Position numbers and translations under genes: made by a program. This document shows positions 31,156 to 42,364 of a DNA stretch of 64,000 nt, in pieces. The notes beneath the pieces were generated by a model. That model was not told the origin of the DNA. It saw only the letters and a program-made list of their open reading frames with translations, and did not search any database. The stretch lies in assembly GCA_030765065.1 (NCBI GenBank), contig CM060990.1, positions 662,668,618-662,732,617 of the forward strand, given 5' to 3'. Source of the stretch: Deroplatys truncata (Eukaryota > Arthropoda > Insecta > Mantodea > Mantidae). The number at the start of each line of letters is the position of its first letter. Position 1 is the stretch's first letter.

Positions 31156-31740
31156 GGCGACTCCTTAACTTAAACTGTAGTTCAGTACGGTTTAAGTCGA
31201 GTCTCGTATAATCATGGCTTAGCGCTTGAACTACGCACTGTAAAACTCAGCTGTAGCTTAACTCTTCGGTTAAGCCCGATTCGAAGTTTAAGCTTATACT
31301 GTGAAACCGGACCTTAAGGTTTACTAGTTACGTAAAAGTCATTCAGAATGAAGAGGACTTCAGAGGCAATTCTCAGAAAATTTAACATATGCATTTCATT
31401 TGTCATGAACATTTCTTAAACATATGGTATTTTAATCAAAACTGTTGAGCCATTTTTGACAAAATCAAAATTTACGAAAAATGTTTCATATAAAGGTTAG
31501 TTTGGGAGGGGAATTTTCTTGAAAATCTGTCGCATCCTTGAAGGATGCTGCCGATTTTATGCTGATTTGAAATAAATTTTGAATTTTGCCAACTTTTCGT
31601 TTTTGAGTTATGGTGTTCACAGATGTACAAGACATAATCACGAACCTTTTTATAAAAATGCTTTTTTTTAATTCAGGGAGTCTCAAAACGTATATTTCCT
31701 TTTGAAATGTCGGTATGGAATTTTTTTCTGCTTATAATAG

Positions 31741-32220
31741 GAAAGAAACTAATAAATGCATTGTAGGAGATACTGAGTTTTTAAGGATGCGAGGCGAATA
31801 TTTTCATAAAATTCCCGTCTCTCGTTTACATGGAAGAATTTTCTCAAAATGGGAAAATTTTGAAAATAGTATTGATGTGTTGGTTTAGAATCAGGTATTT
31901 AGATGAACGGTGTCTTTTCATAACTGTATGAGAGTAGTGTTAAGGCAACTTCGAATAAAACTAGCTTGGGAGAAGGGTTAGAGAATCGTTACAAAATTGT
32001 TTCTGGAAATAAATCGAATTAAGAACTGAAGATACGTAGATTCGAAATATTCGTTACTTTTAATTATAAAACTTAATTGAGTATAAATAGGGAACTAAAA
32101 CTGTTTGAAGGAGAGAAAACTATGTTGAACAATGTGACAAAGTAGGAAGAGAAAACTTTGCATGGACTAGAACTAGAGTTAATAAAACGCAAGCATTAAG
32201 GGCAGGGGGATACGGATAAG
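31741..32220. other. no gene recognised
   Basis: AT-rich. Weak repeat A similarity may continue to about 31870. No gene. Confidence 0.35.
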
Positions 32221-32221
32221 C

Positions 32222-32428
32222 GTCTACCGACACGGGTGGCCGAAGTCGTTAAGGCACAGACTCGTGAACGGGAGGTCCGCGTTTCAGTTCCCACCAAGAC
32301 CGTTCATTTTTTTAATATAAAAAAATAAGTTTCCTTCCCTCCTGTCCCTAATTATTTAATTTCATGTATCAGTATCCAACGCAGGTGGTGTCGTATGTAG
32401 TGAGATCGGTCGTTAAACAACATTAAAA
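32222..32428 (+). mobile_element. SINE-5 copy
   Basis: tRNA-Leu/Ser-like head 'gggtggccgaagtcgttaag' with the box-B-like 'gcgtttcagttcccacc'. Body ends 'cggtcgttaaacaacattaa'. A reverse copy lies at 57185-57330. Confidence 0.65.
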
Positions 32429-32559
32429 AGGGCTGGCCACGTAGCTCAGTCGGTAGAGCCTGCTGTGCGAGGGGTCCTGGCTTCGATGCCCGGCTGGGGG
32501 CTGGGAATTTTTCTCTAGCTAAGATTATTGCTTATCCTCCCCAGAGTCTGGGAATGTGA

Positions 32560-32591
<32 letters not shown>

Positions 32592-32716
32592 TCTAATGAT
32601 TAAAAACAAAAGTTACACGAGTTAACACCATTGCCAATAGGCAATAAGTTCCAAAGGAAAGGCCGTCGATAAGAGCAATGCAGTAAAAGGCGGGGTATAA
32701 ATGGAACTAAAAAAAA
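32429..32716 (+). mobile_element. SINE-4 copy, with (TG)n
   Basis: tRNA-Lys-like head 'cgtagctcagtcggtagagc', box-B-like 'ggcttcgatgcccgg', then 'tcctccccagagtctgggaa', a TG run at about 32562-32590, and a tail 'aatggaactaaaaaaaa'. Directly abuts SINE-5, making a head-to-tail pair. Confidence 0.7.
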
Positions 32717-32754
32717 ACATTCGTGTTACATTCAGAGGACATTCTCTACCCGCT

Positions 32755-33865
32755 ATCGTTTATTACTTCCTCTACTACGTATAGTAAATAGAAGTATTGT
32801 ATTCCACCCAAAAATTTGATGTCGAGATTTCACTGGAAATATATATTTTGAGGCCCTCTGAACCCAAAAAAGCATTTTTAGAAAAAGGTCCTTGTATGTT
32901 TGAGAACAGCATAGCTCAAAAACGAAAATTCGGATACATACCAAACAAGGTATTTAAGTTCAGTATGTTCCAAAGATGCAACACGAAGATTTTCAAGAAA
33001 ATCGCCCACCCCAACATTTTTCGAAATTTTTTATTTTCTAAAATATGACTTTTAAAAGATTTTGATTAAAATACCATATATTACAGATATTTACATTCAT
33101 TCATTATGTGTTTACCCTCTTATGTAGGACTTACATCCCCCCAGGACTTACAAGCGGGTGCCTGGGGCCAGAGGCACGTCGAGGAGCAGACACTCATGGA
33201 TCAGACAGAGCATCCAGGATGGGTGATCAGCCCGATGAAAACCCGCCCAGACGCCGCTTCGTCCACCACAAATCCCACATGCAGGTCCCTGGGATAGAAC
33301 CCGGGCCGCCTCGGTGGGAGGCGAGCGGTCTAACCACTCGGCCACGGCGCCGCCCTACAGATATTTACATGACAAATAAAATGTATATCTTGAATTTTCT
33401 GGGAATAACCTGTGAAGTCCTCTTCATTCGGAAGGAATTTTGCAGAATCTGTTTAATTGGTAAACGTTAAGCGATAGACCAAAACGTACTACACAAAAGA
33501 GTTGATCTCTTTGAAAAGCACAATTTATTTCAAATAACGTGGCATAAGCCGTTTCCGAGATATCCGTTATTAATTGTTCGAATTGCTCAGCACAATCTTT
33601 TCAAGTCCTGTCGATTTTCAGTTGTTTCTTGCGATTGCATGGAAGGAGTTTGGAATTTTACGGCCAGGGTATTGCGTCCAGTGCTTAAACATACGACTGT
33701 CGCTGTTCTCTTTGTATCTATAACGCAATATGCAATGTAGCTATTTCTGCAAAGGTTTATCTCGATTAAAATGAAGTAGATAGAAAAATATGCTTTAGTA
33801 AGAATAGTTTGTGTACCCACTAATAAACAATAGAGGGTAGAGTAAGTAATCTGAATTAAAAACAT
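32755..33865 (+). repeat. repeat A, forward copy, with nested SINE-1
   Basis: Starts 'ttacttcctctactacgta' and 'tattgtattccaccc'. Ends 'gatagagggtagagtaagta'. Interrupted at 33097-33355. Confidence 0.8.
33097..33355 (-). mobile_element. SINE-1 in repeat A, shortened
   Basis: Reverse SINE-1 lacking part of its central pyrimidine-rich body. Perfect 15-bp TSD TACAGATATTTACAT (33082-33096, 33356-33370). Confidence 0.9.
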
Positions 33866-34194
33866 CGGACTTTTTTAAATATGGCTTCTACAAACTATTC
33901 TTACGAAAGATTATTTTTCTACATACTTCGTATTAATTGAGATAAACCTTTGCAGAAATATTTTCGTTACACATTCTGTTCTAGGTACTTACAAGGGAGA
34001 TGCAGGAAACTGAATCGATATTCAGAGCCAAAAAACCGGGAAGATATATGCTGGCCTAGAAATTTCATACTCTTTTCATGACATCGCAGGAAACAGCTGA
34101 ATAGCGACAGCACTTAAAAGTGACAGAGTTGAAAGATCTGCCACAAAAACTTTTTGGAAATAAAATCGTCTGTTTTAAGAGATGTACGTAGTAC

Positions 34195-34680
34195 GCTATT
34201 CGGGAGGTCGTAGGTTAGATTCTTGCGGTCAATCTTCCTGACCCATGGTTTTTTCGGGGTTTCCCCCTGGTCCTTAGGCGAATTCTGGGAAGGTTCATTA
34301 CATCCCCGAATTTCCTGTCCCTCCATTTCACCTCCATTCTCATTTCACTTCCCCTTTCATCTGCTTGGTCTGTTTCAGGGTTGCAAGTGTCGGCGGAAGC
34401 CTCTGCGTTGCATGGCAGGGGAAAAGGATGCTGTATGTAACCCTTCGTTCCCCGGAATGGAGGCGGTCTCCGAGTGCCCGGCCCCCAATGGGATCAGCAA
34501 GCCTGTACCAGCTGTAAAAGGGTAGAGACCCTGCCCTCTGCCCTGTCGTGCCTCCTGGCCCGGCCGCCCTCTGTCTGCTCTTAACTCATCCCTCCTTCCT
34601 GGGGGAACCCCGCCAGGGTCTTAGGCACAAAAAATCTTGTAGGTCGAGGTGCTAAGTCCCCCTCCATCCTATTCCTACTC
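34195..34680 (+). mobile_element. SINE-2 in repeat A, 5'-truncated head
   Basis: Begins within the tRNA head ('attcgggaggtcgtagg') and ends in a (CCTAT)n-like tail. Body variant matches 29460-30043. Confidence 0.75.
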
Positions 34681-34995
34681 CTATGCAAGATTATACAAAA
34701 TTTCTCGCGAATGAAGTGGATTTCACAGGCTATTCCCAGAAGGTTCAATATATACATTTTATTTATCATGTAAATATCTTTAATATGTGGTATTTTAATC
34801 AAAATATTTACAGCCAATTTTGAGAAAATAAATTTAAAAAAATGTCCATTTAAAGGGTAATTTGGGGTTGGGGGAAATTGCTTGAAAATCTTCGTATCGC
34901 ACCTTTGGAAAATTGGTAATGAATTTAAACACCAAGCTCGGTATTTAACCGATTTTTAATTTTTGAGTCATGTTGCTCTCTCTCTCATTCACTCA

Positions 34996-35050
<55 letters not shown>

Positions 35051-35066
35051 CACACGCGCGCGCGCG
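34996..35066 (+). repeat. (CA)n(CG)n microsatellite in repeat A
   Basis: CA run followed by CG alternation, at the position where repeat A copies carry their TG/CA tract. Confidence 0.9.
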
Positions 35067-35195
35067 GTTCTTTTTCTAAAAATTCTTTTTTACTCAGGGT
35101 GCCTCAAAATATGCATTTCCGGTGAAATTTGGATATCGAATTTTTGGGTGGCATTTAATACTTTCTCTACCAACTGTGTACGTGGTAGAGAAAGT

Positions 35196-35544
35196 AATAT
35201 AATAATTGGCATATTGTAATTTTAGACTTCGAGGAAACGAAGATTATTAGAGGGAAAGCACTTGTGGGATTAAAATGGTATGCCATTAGAAACTAAAGGA
35301 ATAAATACGTAAAATAAGAAAAGAAGAAAAAAAAAACATAATGGCAGTAGGAAATTATCTAGGCAATGTAAGAATTAAATGTTTGAGGATAATCAGTAAA
35401 CAGGATGATCAAAAGAATCAAAACAGATTATGAGGTATTAGATTTAAATAATGACAAACTTACCCCCGTTTTTCCCGGTAAACTACAAGGTGTTCTCAAG
35501 TTCATTTTGAAATAACGTACCCCATTAAGAATTTAGTATCGTGA
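35196..35544. other. no gene recognised
   Basis: No supportable feature. Confidence 0.4.
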
Positions 35545-35665
35545 TGGCATACTATCATGGTAGCTTAGATTCGTGGTTCACATCCCGGCTATCTTATTGA
35601 ATTTTTCAATCTGATTCTAACTATTCGACGAAGTTTTCGAATGACTAAAAGAAAAAATAAACTAA
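35545..35665 (+). mobile_element. SINE-6-like fragment
   Basis: 'atcatggtagctta', 'cgtggttcacatcccggcta' and 'ttttcaatctgattct' match, in opposite orientation, the tRNA-like sequence at 52325-52430. The head is partly deleted. Confidence 0.4.
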
Positions 35666-36404
35666 AGAAAAAGGAAATAAATACACATTAATTGAAGTAT
35701 AGCTTTTATATAGACGTAGCATAACAAACCTCTCCCAGATTTGTTATATTCTGAATTATACTCACGAGATGGTGTTTCTTGGCAATATGTCTGGGGTTGG
35801 GCACAAAAGTTCTACTGTTACGTACGTTATTTTGTTTTTACGATGTTTTGAATGTATAACAATTGTAAGCGTGCCAGCTTTGCGGACGATAAACGACGCT
35901 TGCGACCTAGGCCGACAGACAGAATTTTTTGTACATAAATGTACACGACATGTTAAGCAATATAAAGCTTTCATTAGTAAGGTCTATACACTGTTGTCCT
36001 CCTTAAGCGCTTCATTGGGCACATGCCCTTTCTAAATCTTTTAATGCTGCCGAAAGAGCGAGAATGAAGTCAGCAATTCTGTTTACTTTTAGTTGCGTCA
36101 GAGCACGGAATCTGTCATTGCTGAAAGATGATGGGCGATGGTGAAGGCTAGAATGGACAAAGAGGAATGTCTCCACCTGCTCACATCAGAACTACGATCT
36201 CACGACCTACCAAGCCCTAATATGACTATTGCTTTTTTAGGTTACGCTTGTTTCCCGTCTCTTCCTTCTGCTGTCGCGCGTTTTCGGTCTTCGTGAGGTA
36301 ACGTTTTCGCTTTCGTTGTACAGATTTGAATATATTTGGAATATTCAAGATTTGGACTTGATTTAAGGTACGTGTATTGTTTACTTTATCTGTTACCTGC
36401 GTAA
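35666..36404. other. no gene recognised
   Basis: No supportable gene or repeat. Confidence 0.4.
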
Positions 36405-37195
36405 GAGGAAGTACTGCATTCCACCCAAAAATTCGATATAGAGATTTCACCGGAAATACATGTTTTGAGACCCCCGAATCGAAAAAATTATTTTAGAAAA
36501 AGGCGTGTGCGTACGCCGTTGTGAACAGTATAACTAAAAAACGAAAAGTCGTAAAATATCAAACTTGGTATTTAAGTTCAGCATCTTCCAAAGAAACAAC
36601 ACGATTTTCAACAAAACTATCCTTTGCATGGAAAAAATGTTCGAATATTTTTGTTTTCTCACGATTTTGATTAAAATATATATTTAAGACATATACATGA
36701 CAAATAAAATGTACATCTTGAACTTTTTGGGAATAGCCTGCTGTGAATCATCTTCATTCGTAAGGAATTTTGTATAAAGGGTAAACCATAAGAGCTAACC
36801 AAAAGCATATTACACAAAAAATTTAGATCTGCTTAAAACGCACAATTTATTTCAAATAAATGTTTTGTGGCTTCAGCCATTTCCCAGATATCCATTATTA
36901 TTGGTTTGAATTTTACAAAACATCATAAGTGCTGTTCAGTTGTTTTTTGCAATATTATGGAATATCAAAGCTAGTATATGACAACCAGGTTTTAAACACT
37001 TCACTCTTGTTATTCTCTTTGTATCTATAGTGAAATGTGTAATGAAACTATTTATGTAAAGGTTTATCTCAATTAACTTAAAGTAGTTAGAAGAATAGGA
37101 TTTTGCAGGAATAGTTTGCAGAACGTTATATAAAAATAAATGATAGTAGTGAGGTCATGTGAATTGAACACACTAAATTTTTTGTCATATGTCCA
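36405..37195 (+). repeat. repeat A, forward copy
   Basis: 'tactgcattccacccaaaaa' to 'gtgaggtcatgtgaattgaa'. Somewhat diverged but collinear. Confidence 0.75.
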
Positions 37196-37465
37196 TATTC
37201 CATGATGTGGCGAGCACATGTAAATGTAGTTTGGTAGGCCTGATTTGAGCCGATCTTCCCAGAATGGGTTGGTAGGCCTGTTTCCGGAAGGATCAACTCA
37301 ACGTTGGCAGCATTGTATTTGTTTTAGAAAGAGCTGGAAAGAACCACTACATTCGAGTAGCTTGGGGTGATGTATTGACCAGATGTTGTGATGTGGATAA
37401 CACTAGTCTGCATTTTCAAACTTTTTGTCAGATGATTTCTTAAAAGTAGGTGTTCTTGAATCAAG

Positions 37466-38351
37466 TTTTTATGCTGATTCCAGAAATAACTTCCGTTTTT
37501 TTTTCTATCACGTCAGGTTTTTACACAAAATAAGTAATGTTTTGACAATTTTACTAATGAGCGTAGAAAAGTATTCAAATACTATTTCACACAAGGTAAG
37601 TTTTTATTGAAGAAACATTTTAAGAATAGTCTCAAGAACTCCCCTAATTTATTTCATGACTACATTTTAACAAAACAAGAAGCCAAAGTGTTTCATTTAA
37701 TTTTTTTCAAACTTTCTCTTCTTTGACTTCCTTGCAGATCCTTGAAGATGAATGTCCCTCCTCAACATCCAACAGTAGTCGGCCATCATAGTTTCATTCC
37801 ATCTCCCCTGGCACCTCCTCTTCATTTCCTTAATATCTTGGTGAAAACGTTCACCCTGCTCTTCACTATAATGTCCCAGATTTTCTGGAAAGTAGTCGAT
37901 ATGTGAATGCAGAAAATGCACCTTTATACTCATGTTACAACCCATCTTCTTGAAATTTTCCAACATTGTTTCGACAATGGCCTTGTAATTAGGATCTTTG
38001 TTATTGCCTAAGAAGTTTTCAGTAACTGATCGGAAGGCGGTCCATGCTTCTATTTCTCTCTCATTCATTGTCTTCTCAAAATCGTCATCCTTCATCAATT
38101 TCTTTATTTGAGGACCAACAAAAATTCCAGTCTTTAATTTGTCTTGTGTAACGAAGGGAAATTTCTTGGAAAGGTACTTGATGCAGGGTCCATCCTGTGG
38201 TAGAGCCCTTACAAATTGCTTCATCAAGCCCAATTTTATGTGTAGTGGCGGAAGCAGTATCTTTATATCTCTATATATTTGAAGTGAAATTGTGAAAAAA
38301 CTGTACGTGATAGAAAAAAAACTAAAAGCAGTTCTGAAATCAGCATAAAAA
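37466..38351 (-). mobile_element. inverted-repeat-flanked element with coding region of unknown transposon family
   Basis: Arms of about 50-60 bp (37466-37530 and 38288-38351) share 'tttttatgctgatt(c/t)cagaa' and 'tttttttctatcacgt' in opposite orientation. The coding remnant on minus lies between. TSD and superfamily could not be determined. Confidence 0.5.
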
Positions 38352-38365
38352 TGAGTCAGAGTCAC
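37697..38365 (-). CDS. transposon-associated protein of unknown family, C-terminal exon
   Basis: The 222-aa open frame has two parts. The first ~32 residues come from the inverted repeat and look non-coding. From about residue 33 (IKILLPPLHIKLGLMKQF) the sequence looks like real protein: FPFVTQDKLKTGIFVGPQIK, EAWTAFRSVTENFLGN, KMGCNMSIKVHFLHSHIDYF, EEQGERFHQDIKEMKRRCQG and MMADYCWMLRRD, ending in a basic tail (RKSKKRKFEKN). From memory, proteins of this kind recur as many near-identical copies in arthropod and cnidarian genomes, which suggests a mobile origin; I do not know a function. Conserved His, Glu and Asp (HFLHSH, GERFHQD) could be catalytic, but that is speculation. The real start is probably a splice acceptor just upstream of ILLPP. 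Confidence 0.55.
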   Translation of the reverse strand: MTLTHFYADFRTAFSFFSITYSFFTISLQIYRDIKILLPPLHIKLGLMKQFVRALPQDGPCIKYLSKKFPFVTQDKLKTGIFVGPQIKKLMKDDDFEKTMNEREIEAWTAFRSVTENFLGNNKDPNYKAIVETMLENFKKMGCNMSIKVHFLHSHIDYFPENLGHYSEEQGERFHQDIKEMKRRCQGRWNETMMADYCWMLRRDIHLQGSARKSKKRKFEKN

Positions 38366-39217
38366 TTATTAGTTTTCAGCCATTCGATATCATGCAGACT
38401 AGTGTAATTAATCATAAAATAAGTGTGTTATCTTGATTCTCTCTCTTTAGAGATGTGACTTTCACAGGGTAAAGTGCTCCGGGCGTCTGCCTCGGGGCGA
38501 GGGGGTTGTTGGGTTGAGGATGTTCTTGTAAAGGATTTAATATGTGACTTTTAAGGTAAGAGATCTTGTGCTCTTCAAATTATTAAAATTGAAATAACTT
38601 CTTCTTTTGTATTTCTCCATAATAATCCGTTACCTTCGAGTTCAATTCCGTAGTTTTGCATGCCAAGCAAGTAGACGTGCCCCCCCCAATTGCCATGACC
38701 TGAGGCAAGGAAAGTTCAGTACATGTGTTTAATTAATCTAGGGTCGTGATAATATACGCTGCTTAAGTTCGCAAATTTATATCGCCCTTTATGAAGTCAT
38801 CTACACAAGAGGAACGAAGTTTCGCACTAACATATTTTTCCGAAAATCTCCTGGTAAACATTAGCAAGGAGATACTTGAAATGGGCTTTAATTGCAAGTA
38901 GAGGTTAGGAAATTAATCATTTTCAGTCACCATTATCTCACAACGGAAGTATCAAACACTTCATGCCAAACCTTGCCATTATTCTCGCAAACCTTATTTA
39001 TATTATCATTAATATTATTATTAACATAATGGTACCTAGCTAGCAAGAAAATACACGACTCTTTGACACTTACCCTCCGTTCATCTTTTGGGATGACGTA
39101 AGCAAGTTGTCAATCAAGTGGCTAGAATTATGCAAGGGGAGAGGTAGCAGGGTGATGTTTGAGGAGGTGGAGCTACACATTTCGTTACCTAATTATATGG
39201 CCCTGTTCCTGTATAGA
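38352..39217. other. no gene recognised
   Basis: No supportable gene or repeat. Confidence 0.4.
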
Positions 39218-39227
39218 CCACTTTTTG

Positions 39228-39818
39228 GGTAAATTGTCATACTGTTTCCCTCGTTTGTGTCACTTTTGCCCGCATTAGGTCTTACGCTGCTCTAACGTAA
39301 TGCTGCCAACATATGAATAATGCCACCGAAGCCGGTAAGATACTCAGCCTCAAAGCGTAGCCGAGAGATTGAGGGCCCTCAACCTCAAAGCGTAGCCGAG
39401 GGATGTTTTTTAGAAGGAGAGGAGTGCAGCAAGTTGCGGCCGATGCGAAGCGACGACAGAGCGTAGCCCAGGGATCTGCGCGTCTAAAACTCCAATGATT
39501 CACGTTCACAAAACAACAGCACATCGCATATTCAGCGCATTTCACTGATTATTTAGGTTGGCAGTACCCACTTTGCATGGAAAAATGGCTACGTTTGTTT
39601 TCTTCCTAACGCTATTTGCCTATATAAATAAAACACTTAAAACGGGTGGGTAGGTGGGTACTAGATATTGGAGAGACCACATCATGTTCTAAAATCACTC
39701 CTAAGGTAAGTAATTTCATTGCTTTTTCACTTCCTTATTCCTAATTTAGGTGGGCAAAAGAAAGACCTAATGCGGGCAAAAGTGACACAAACGAGGGCAA
39801 CAGTATGACAATTTAGCC
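39228..39818. mobile_element. MULE-like MITE with long TIRs and 10-bp TSD
   Basis: TIRs of about 55 bp (39228-39283 and 39764-39818; 'aaattgtcatactgtt…cctcgtttgtgtcactttt', nearly perfect) are flanked by the direct repeat CCACTTTTTG (39218-39227, 39819-39828). A 10-bp TSD with long TIRs fits Mutator-like elements. The 591-bp element is non-coding. Inside, 'cctcaaagcgtagccgag' occurs twice (about 39348 and 39386). Confidence 0.8.
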
Positions 39819-39828
39819 CCACTTTTTG

Positions 39829-40129
39829 AACCCACATGTACGTAAGTATTTTTATGTTTAAGTTCTCTCAACGTTATGTATTCAGAACCTCTATGGTTTT
39901 AATGGGTAATTGTTTAAAAGTTCGGGTATAAATTTTCACACATTCCATGAGTATCATAACAGCATTCATGCATTGAAATGCTAGAAAGATAATCGTAAAG
40001 CTAGTCGTTAAAATAAGAGCAACCACAAAATTAAATTAAAGAATAATAGTCATTTAGAATTAACGTTGTTAAGCTTTTTCAACAAGATTTAGTACTTACA
40101 CATACACACGTGCACACGCGGGCATTTTC
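39829..40129. other. no gene recognised
   Basis: AT-rich, ending in a short CA-rich stretch that leads into the repeat A fragment. Confidence 0.4.
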
Positions 40130-40235
40130 CTAAGAATGCTTTATTTGGATTCACAGGGCCTCAAAACATGTATTTTTGGGTGGAATGCAATACCTTCTCT
40201 ACCTACCAGGTACGTGGTAGAGAAAGTAAAAAAAA
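40130..40235 (-). repeat. repeat A fragment, 5' end only
   Basis: 'ctcaaaacatgtatt', 'gggtggaatgcaatacc' and the hairpin 'ttctctacctacc…gtggtagagaaag' at the outer end. Confidence 0.75.
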
Positions 40236-40744
40236 TTAACCAATCATCATATTAACACCAAATTAGATCGGCAGTAGCACTTAAAGGTTGTTTTTATCAT
40301 CCTAAAATGTTATTTAGCTATCTTCAGTAGTTTTGAGAAACACAAAATGTCAATGTCAATTACAGAAAAAATTTGCTCGAAGCAAAAATGGAGAAAGCAA
40401 ACTCGCATATATTTGCAAAGAAGGAAAGCGCATGGCTTGAGTACACAGAAGCTGCCATATTTAATAGCAGTAGCAATTTGTAGAGCAAAACATCCCCTAA
40501 AAGTAAGGCTGAAGTTTATCTCTCTACTCTAAAGTGTATAGGAGTTATTTTTATGTGAAATGGTGTGGAATTTACAGTTCAAAATGGCAGATGCAGTACC
40601 ATTTTTAAAAATACATTTAATATATAAGTATTGTGCCTATAGTTAAAGCATGTGTATTAAACTAAACAGGAAATTCCTATTTATAAGGTTGTATAAAAAA
40701 CTAAAAATGTCATTTTTTGGCAATTTTCGCTATTTAGTGTCCTT
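40236..40744. other. no gene recognised
   Basis: AT-rich, no supportable gene. Confidence 0.4.
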
Positions 40745-40935
40745 TAAGCAGTTGGCTTCAAGTTATCTACACTCAAACCATTGCCACTGCAAAGAATGCA
40801 AAACAACAGAGGACAAGGGTCACTGACAGGAAGGTAAAAACGGTACGAGTGTTGTCTGCAAAAGGCAAATGTTCAAGGATGGGGGATTTGTTACCTGCGA
40901 CGTCCCTGCCTATAGACCAGTGATAGTTCAACCTT
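40745..40935 (+). repeat. repeat B copy 2
   Basis: Matches 7335-7520 with scattered differences and a short insertion. Followed by the same 'ccttccgtcct' segment and a SINE-2. Confidence 0.6.
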
Positions 40936-41009
40936 ATTTCCTTCCGTCCTGATGCTTAGAAATTCCTATGTATGGTTATTACACAAATACGCGCGCGCGC
41001 AAGTCGCTT

Positions 41010-41735
41010 CATGAGCGAGGTGGCGCTGCGGTAACGTTTGCGACTCGCTTTCAGAAGGCCCTGGATTCGATTCCTGGCCACCGCCTACTCTACCCATGGG
41101 TTTTTCGTGGTTCGGCAGGCGAATGCTGGGGTGATTTCTTCTCTATCACGATTTCCTTTCCATCATTTCCATTTCATTCTGTTTCTTTCTCATCTTTTAG
41201 GTGTAAAATTAAATTGAAATTGTGTTTTATTTATGGACGCTGTTAAACTGCTGTGGTCCTTAGCGTCCCATTCCATATTGGGCGTGAAAGACCGGTAATT
41301 TTGCTTAGAGGCCTCTTTATAGGCTTGAGATTCTTTTACGTGCCGTAAATCTACGACACGGGACCACCAGCATTACTTTGCTTCCGAAGGAAGCCATGCC
41401 AAGGATTTTGACGCCCGACTTTTAGGTTTCGTGGCATATTGCAGTGCCGGACAGATGGCGCGATGCATGCTCAAAGGAAAGAGTACTCCCCGTGGATACC
41501 AGAGGGATGCTTGGTTGAGGGCTCGTTCATTGCCCTCTCTAGGCAGCTCCAACAGTGGGACGAGTCTTCGAGCTTGGAAATGTTAGGGACTTCCGCGCGT
41601 CTCTGCACCCTGTCTGCCTGGTAGCATCCCGTGGTTCCTACACTTCATCCCTTCTTCCTGGGAGGGTGGTAGTCGCTATAAATCTATGCAGGTCCCAGCG
41701 TGCGAAGTGTCCCCCCTCTGTTGAATAACCTATAC
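41010..41735 (+). mobile_element. SINE-2 copy interrupted by SINE-3
   Basis: Head 'gagcgaggtggcgctgcgg', box-B-like 'ggattcgattcctgg', full body ending 'tgttgaataacctatacg'. Confidence 0.8.
41205..41430 (-). mobile_element. SINE-3 nested in SINE-2, head missing
   Basis: Reverse SINE-3 from the AT-rich tail to 'gacgcccga', without the tRNA head (5'-truncated). Flanked by TTTTAGG on both sides. Confidence 0.78.
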
Positions 41736-42364
41736 GTATACTTAAGTCGCTGCATTATTCGTGAAAAGCGTTTTTATCCGCTACTGTACTGCGCAGGGGC
41801 TTAACATGAGCTACGTAGTAAGTGTACAGATGGCTTGCCGACAAACGAAACATATATGTGGCCGCGTTATATGTTTTCTATTGTATAAACACTTCGTTTA
41901 TGTCAGTTTGACTTTATAGGTGCATTCATGTACAATACGATCAGCACCTTGCGTAATTCTAGTGCCGTTGCTAAATGTGGAAATAAAAGTATGCGCACTA
42001 CAGTAATTGCGTGGGTACTGCTCTTTCTGTGTTCACTACAAATTGTAGGCCGCATGATCCGAAATAACAGGCGGCACAAAATGACAAAGAAATTTGAATC
42101 TTGTTAAGACATACCTAAAGTAAAGTTACAAAACAGCGAATGAGGAGTAATGAGTGAAAGGCTCGCCAACGATCTTGTAATCCAGCGGTTCTAATGCGGA
42201 AATATTGGCAATAGGGTTTGTCCACATTCGTGCGCTGTCGTCTTCAAATTGCGATCTAATGTGAATTTCTCCATTTTAATCCTTCTTAAGGGCAGGCCTT
42301 TGTGAAAGATACACAAAAATTGCTTATATAGCATAATTTAGATTTTTCACTGTTTTATTATTAA
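41736..42364. other. no gene recognised
   Basis: No supportable gene or repeat. Confidence 0.4.

Larger units (their letters stand above)
30096..31313. mobile_element. PIF/Harbinger element, internally deleted
   Basis: TIRs GGGCCGGTTTCACAGT (30096) and its complement with one mismatch (ending 31313), flanked by the 3-bp TSD TTA (30093-30095, 31314-31316). Internal subterminal 'gcttaag'-rich repeats. It carries the start of both Harbinger genes: a Myb/SANT-like protein on plus and the N-terminus of the transposase on minus. TSD, TIR and gene pair all fit PIF/Harbinger. 1218 bp against roughly 3 kb or more for autonomous elements. Confidence 0.85.
29266..31740 (-). repeat. repeat A, reverse copy, interrupted by SINE-2 and Harbinger
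   Basis: Pieces of reverse repeat A before 29460, between 30044 and 30095, and from 31314 to about 31740 join into one copy once both insertions are removed ('tttgtctatctctta' continues at 'taaggtttactagttac'). Confidence 0.7.
33875..35195 (-). repeat. repeat A, reverse copy, with nested SINE-2
   Basis: Tail-to-tail with the previous copy. Broken by SINE-2 at 34195-34680. Resumes 'caagattatacaaaatttct' and ends 'gtacgtggtagagaaagtaa'. Contains a CA/CG microsatellite at 34996-35066. Confidence 0.8.
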
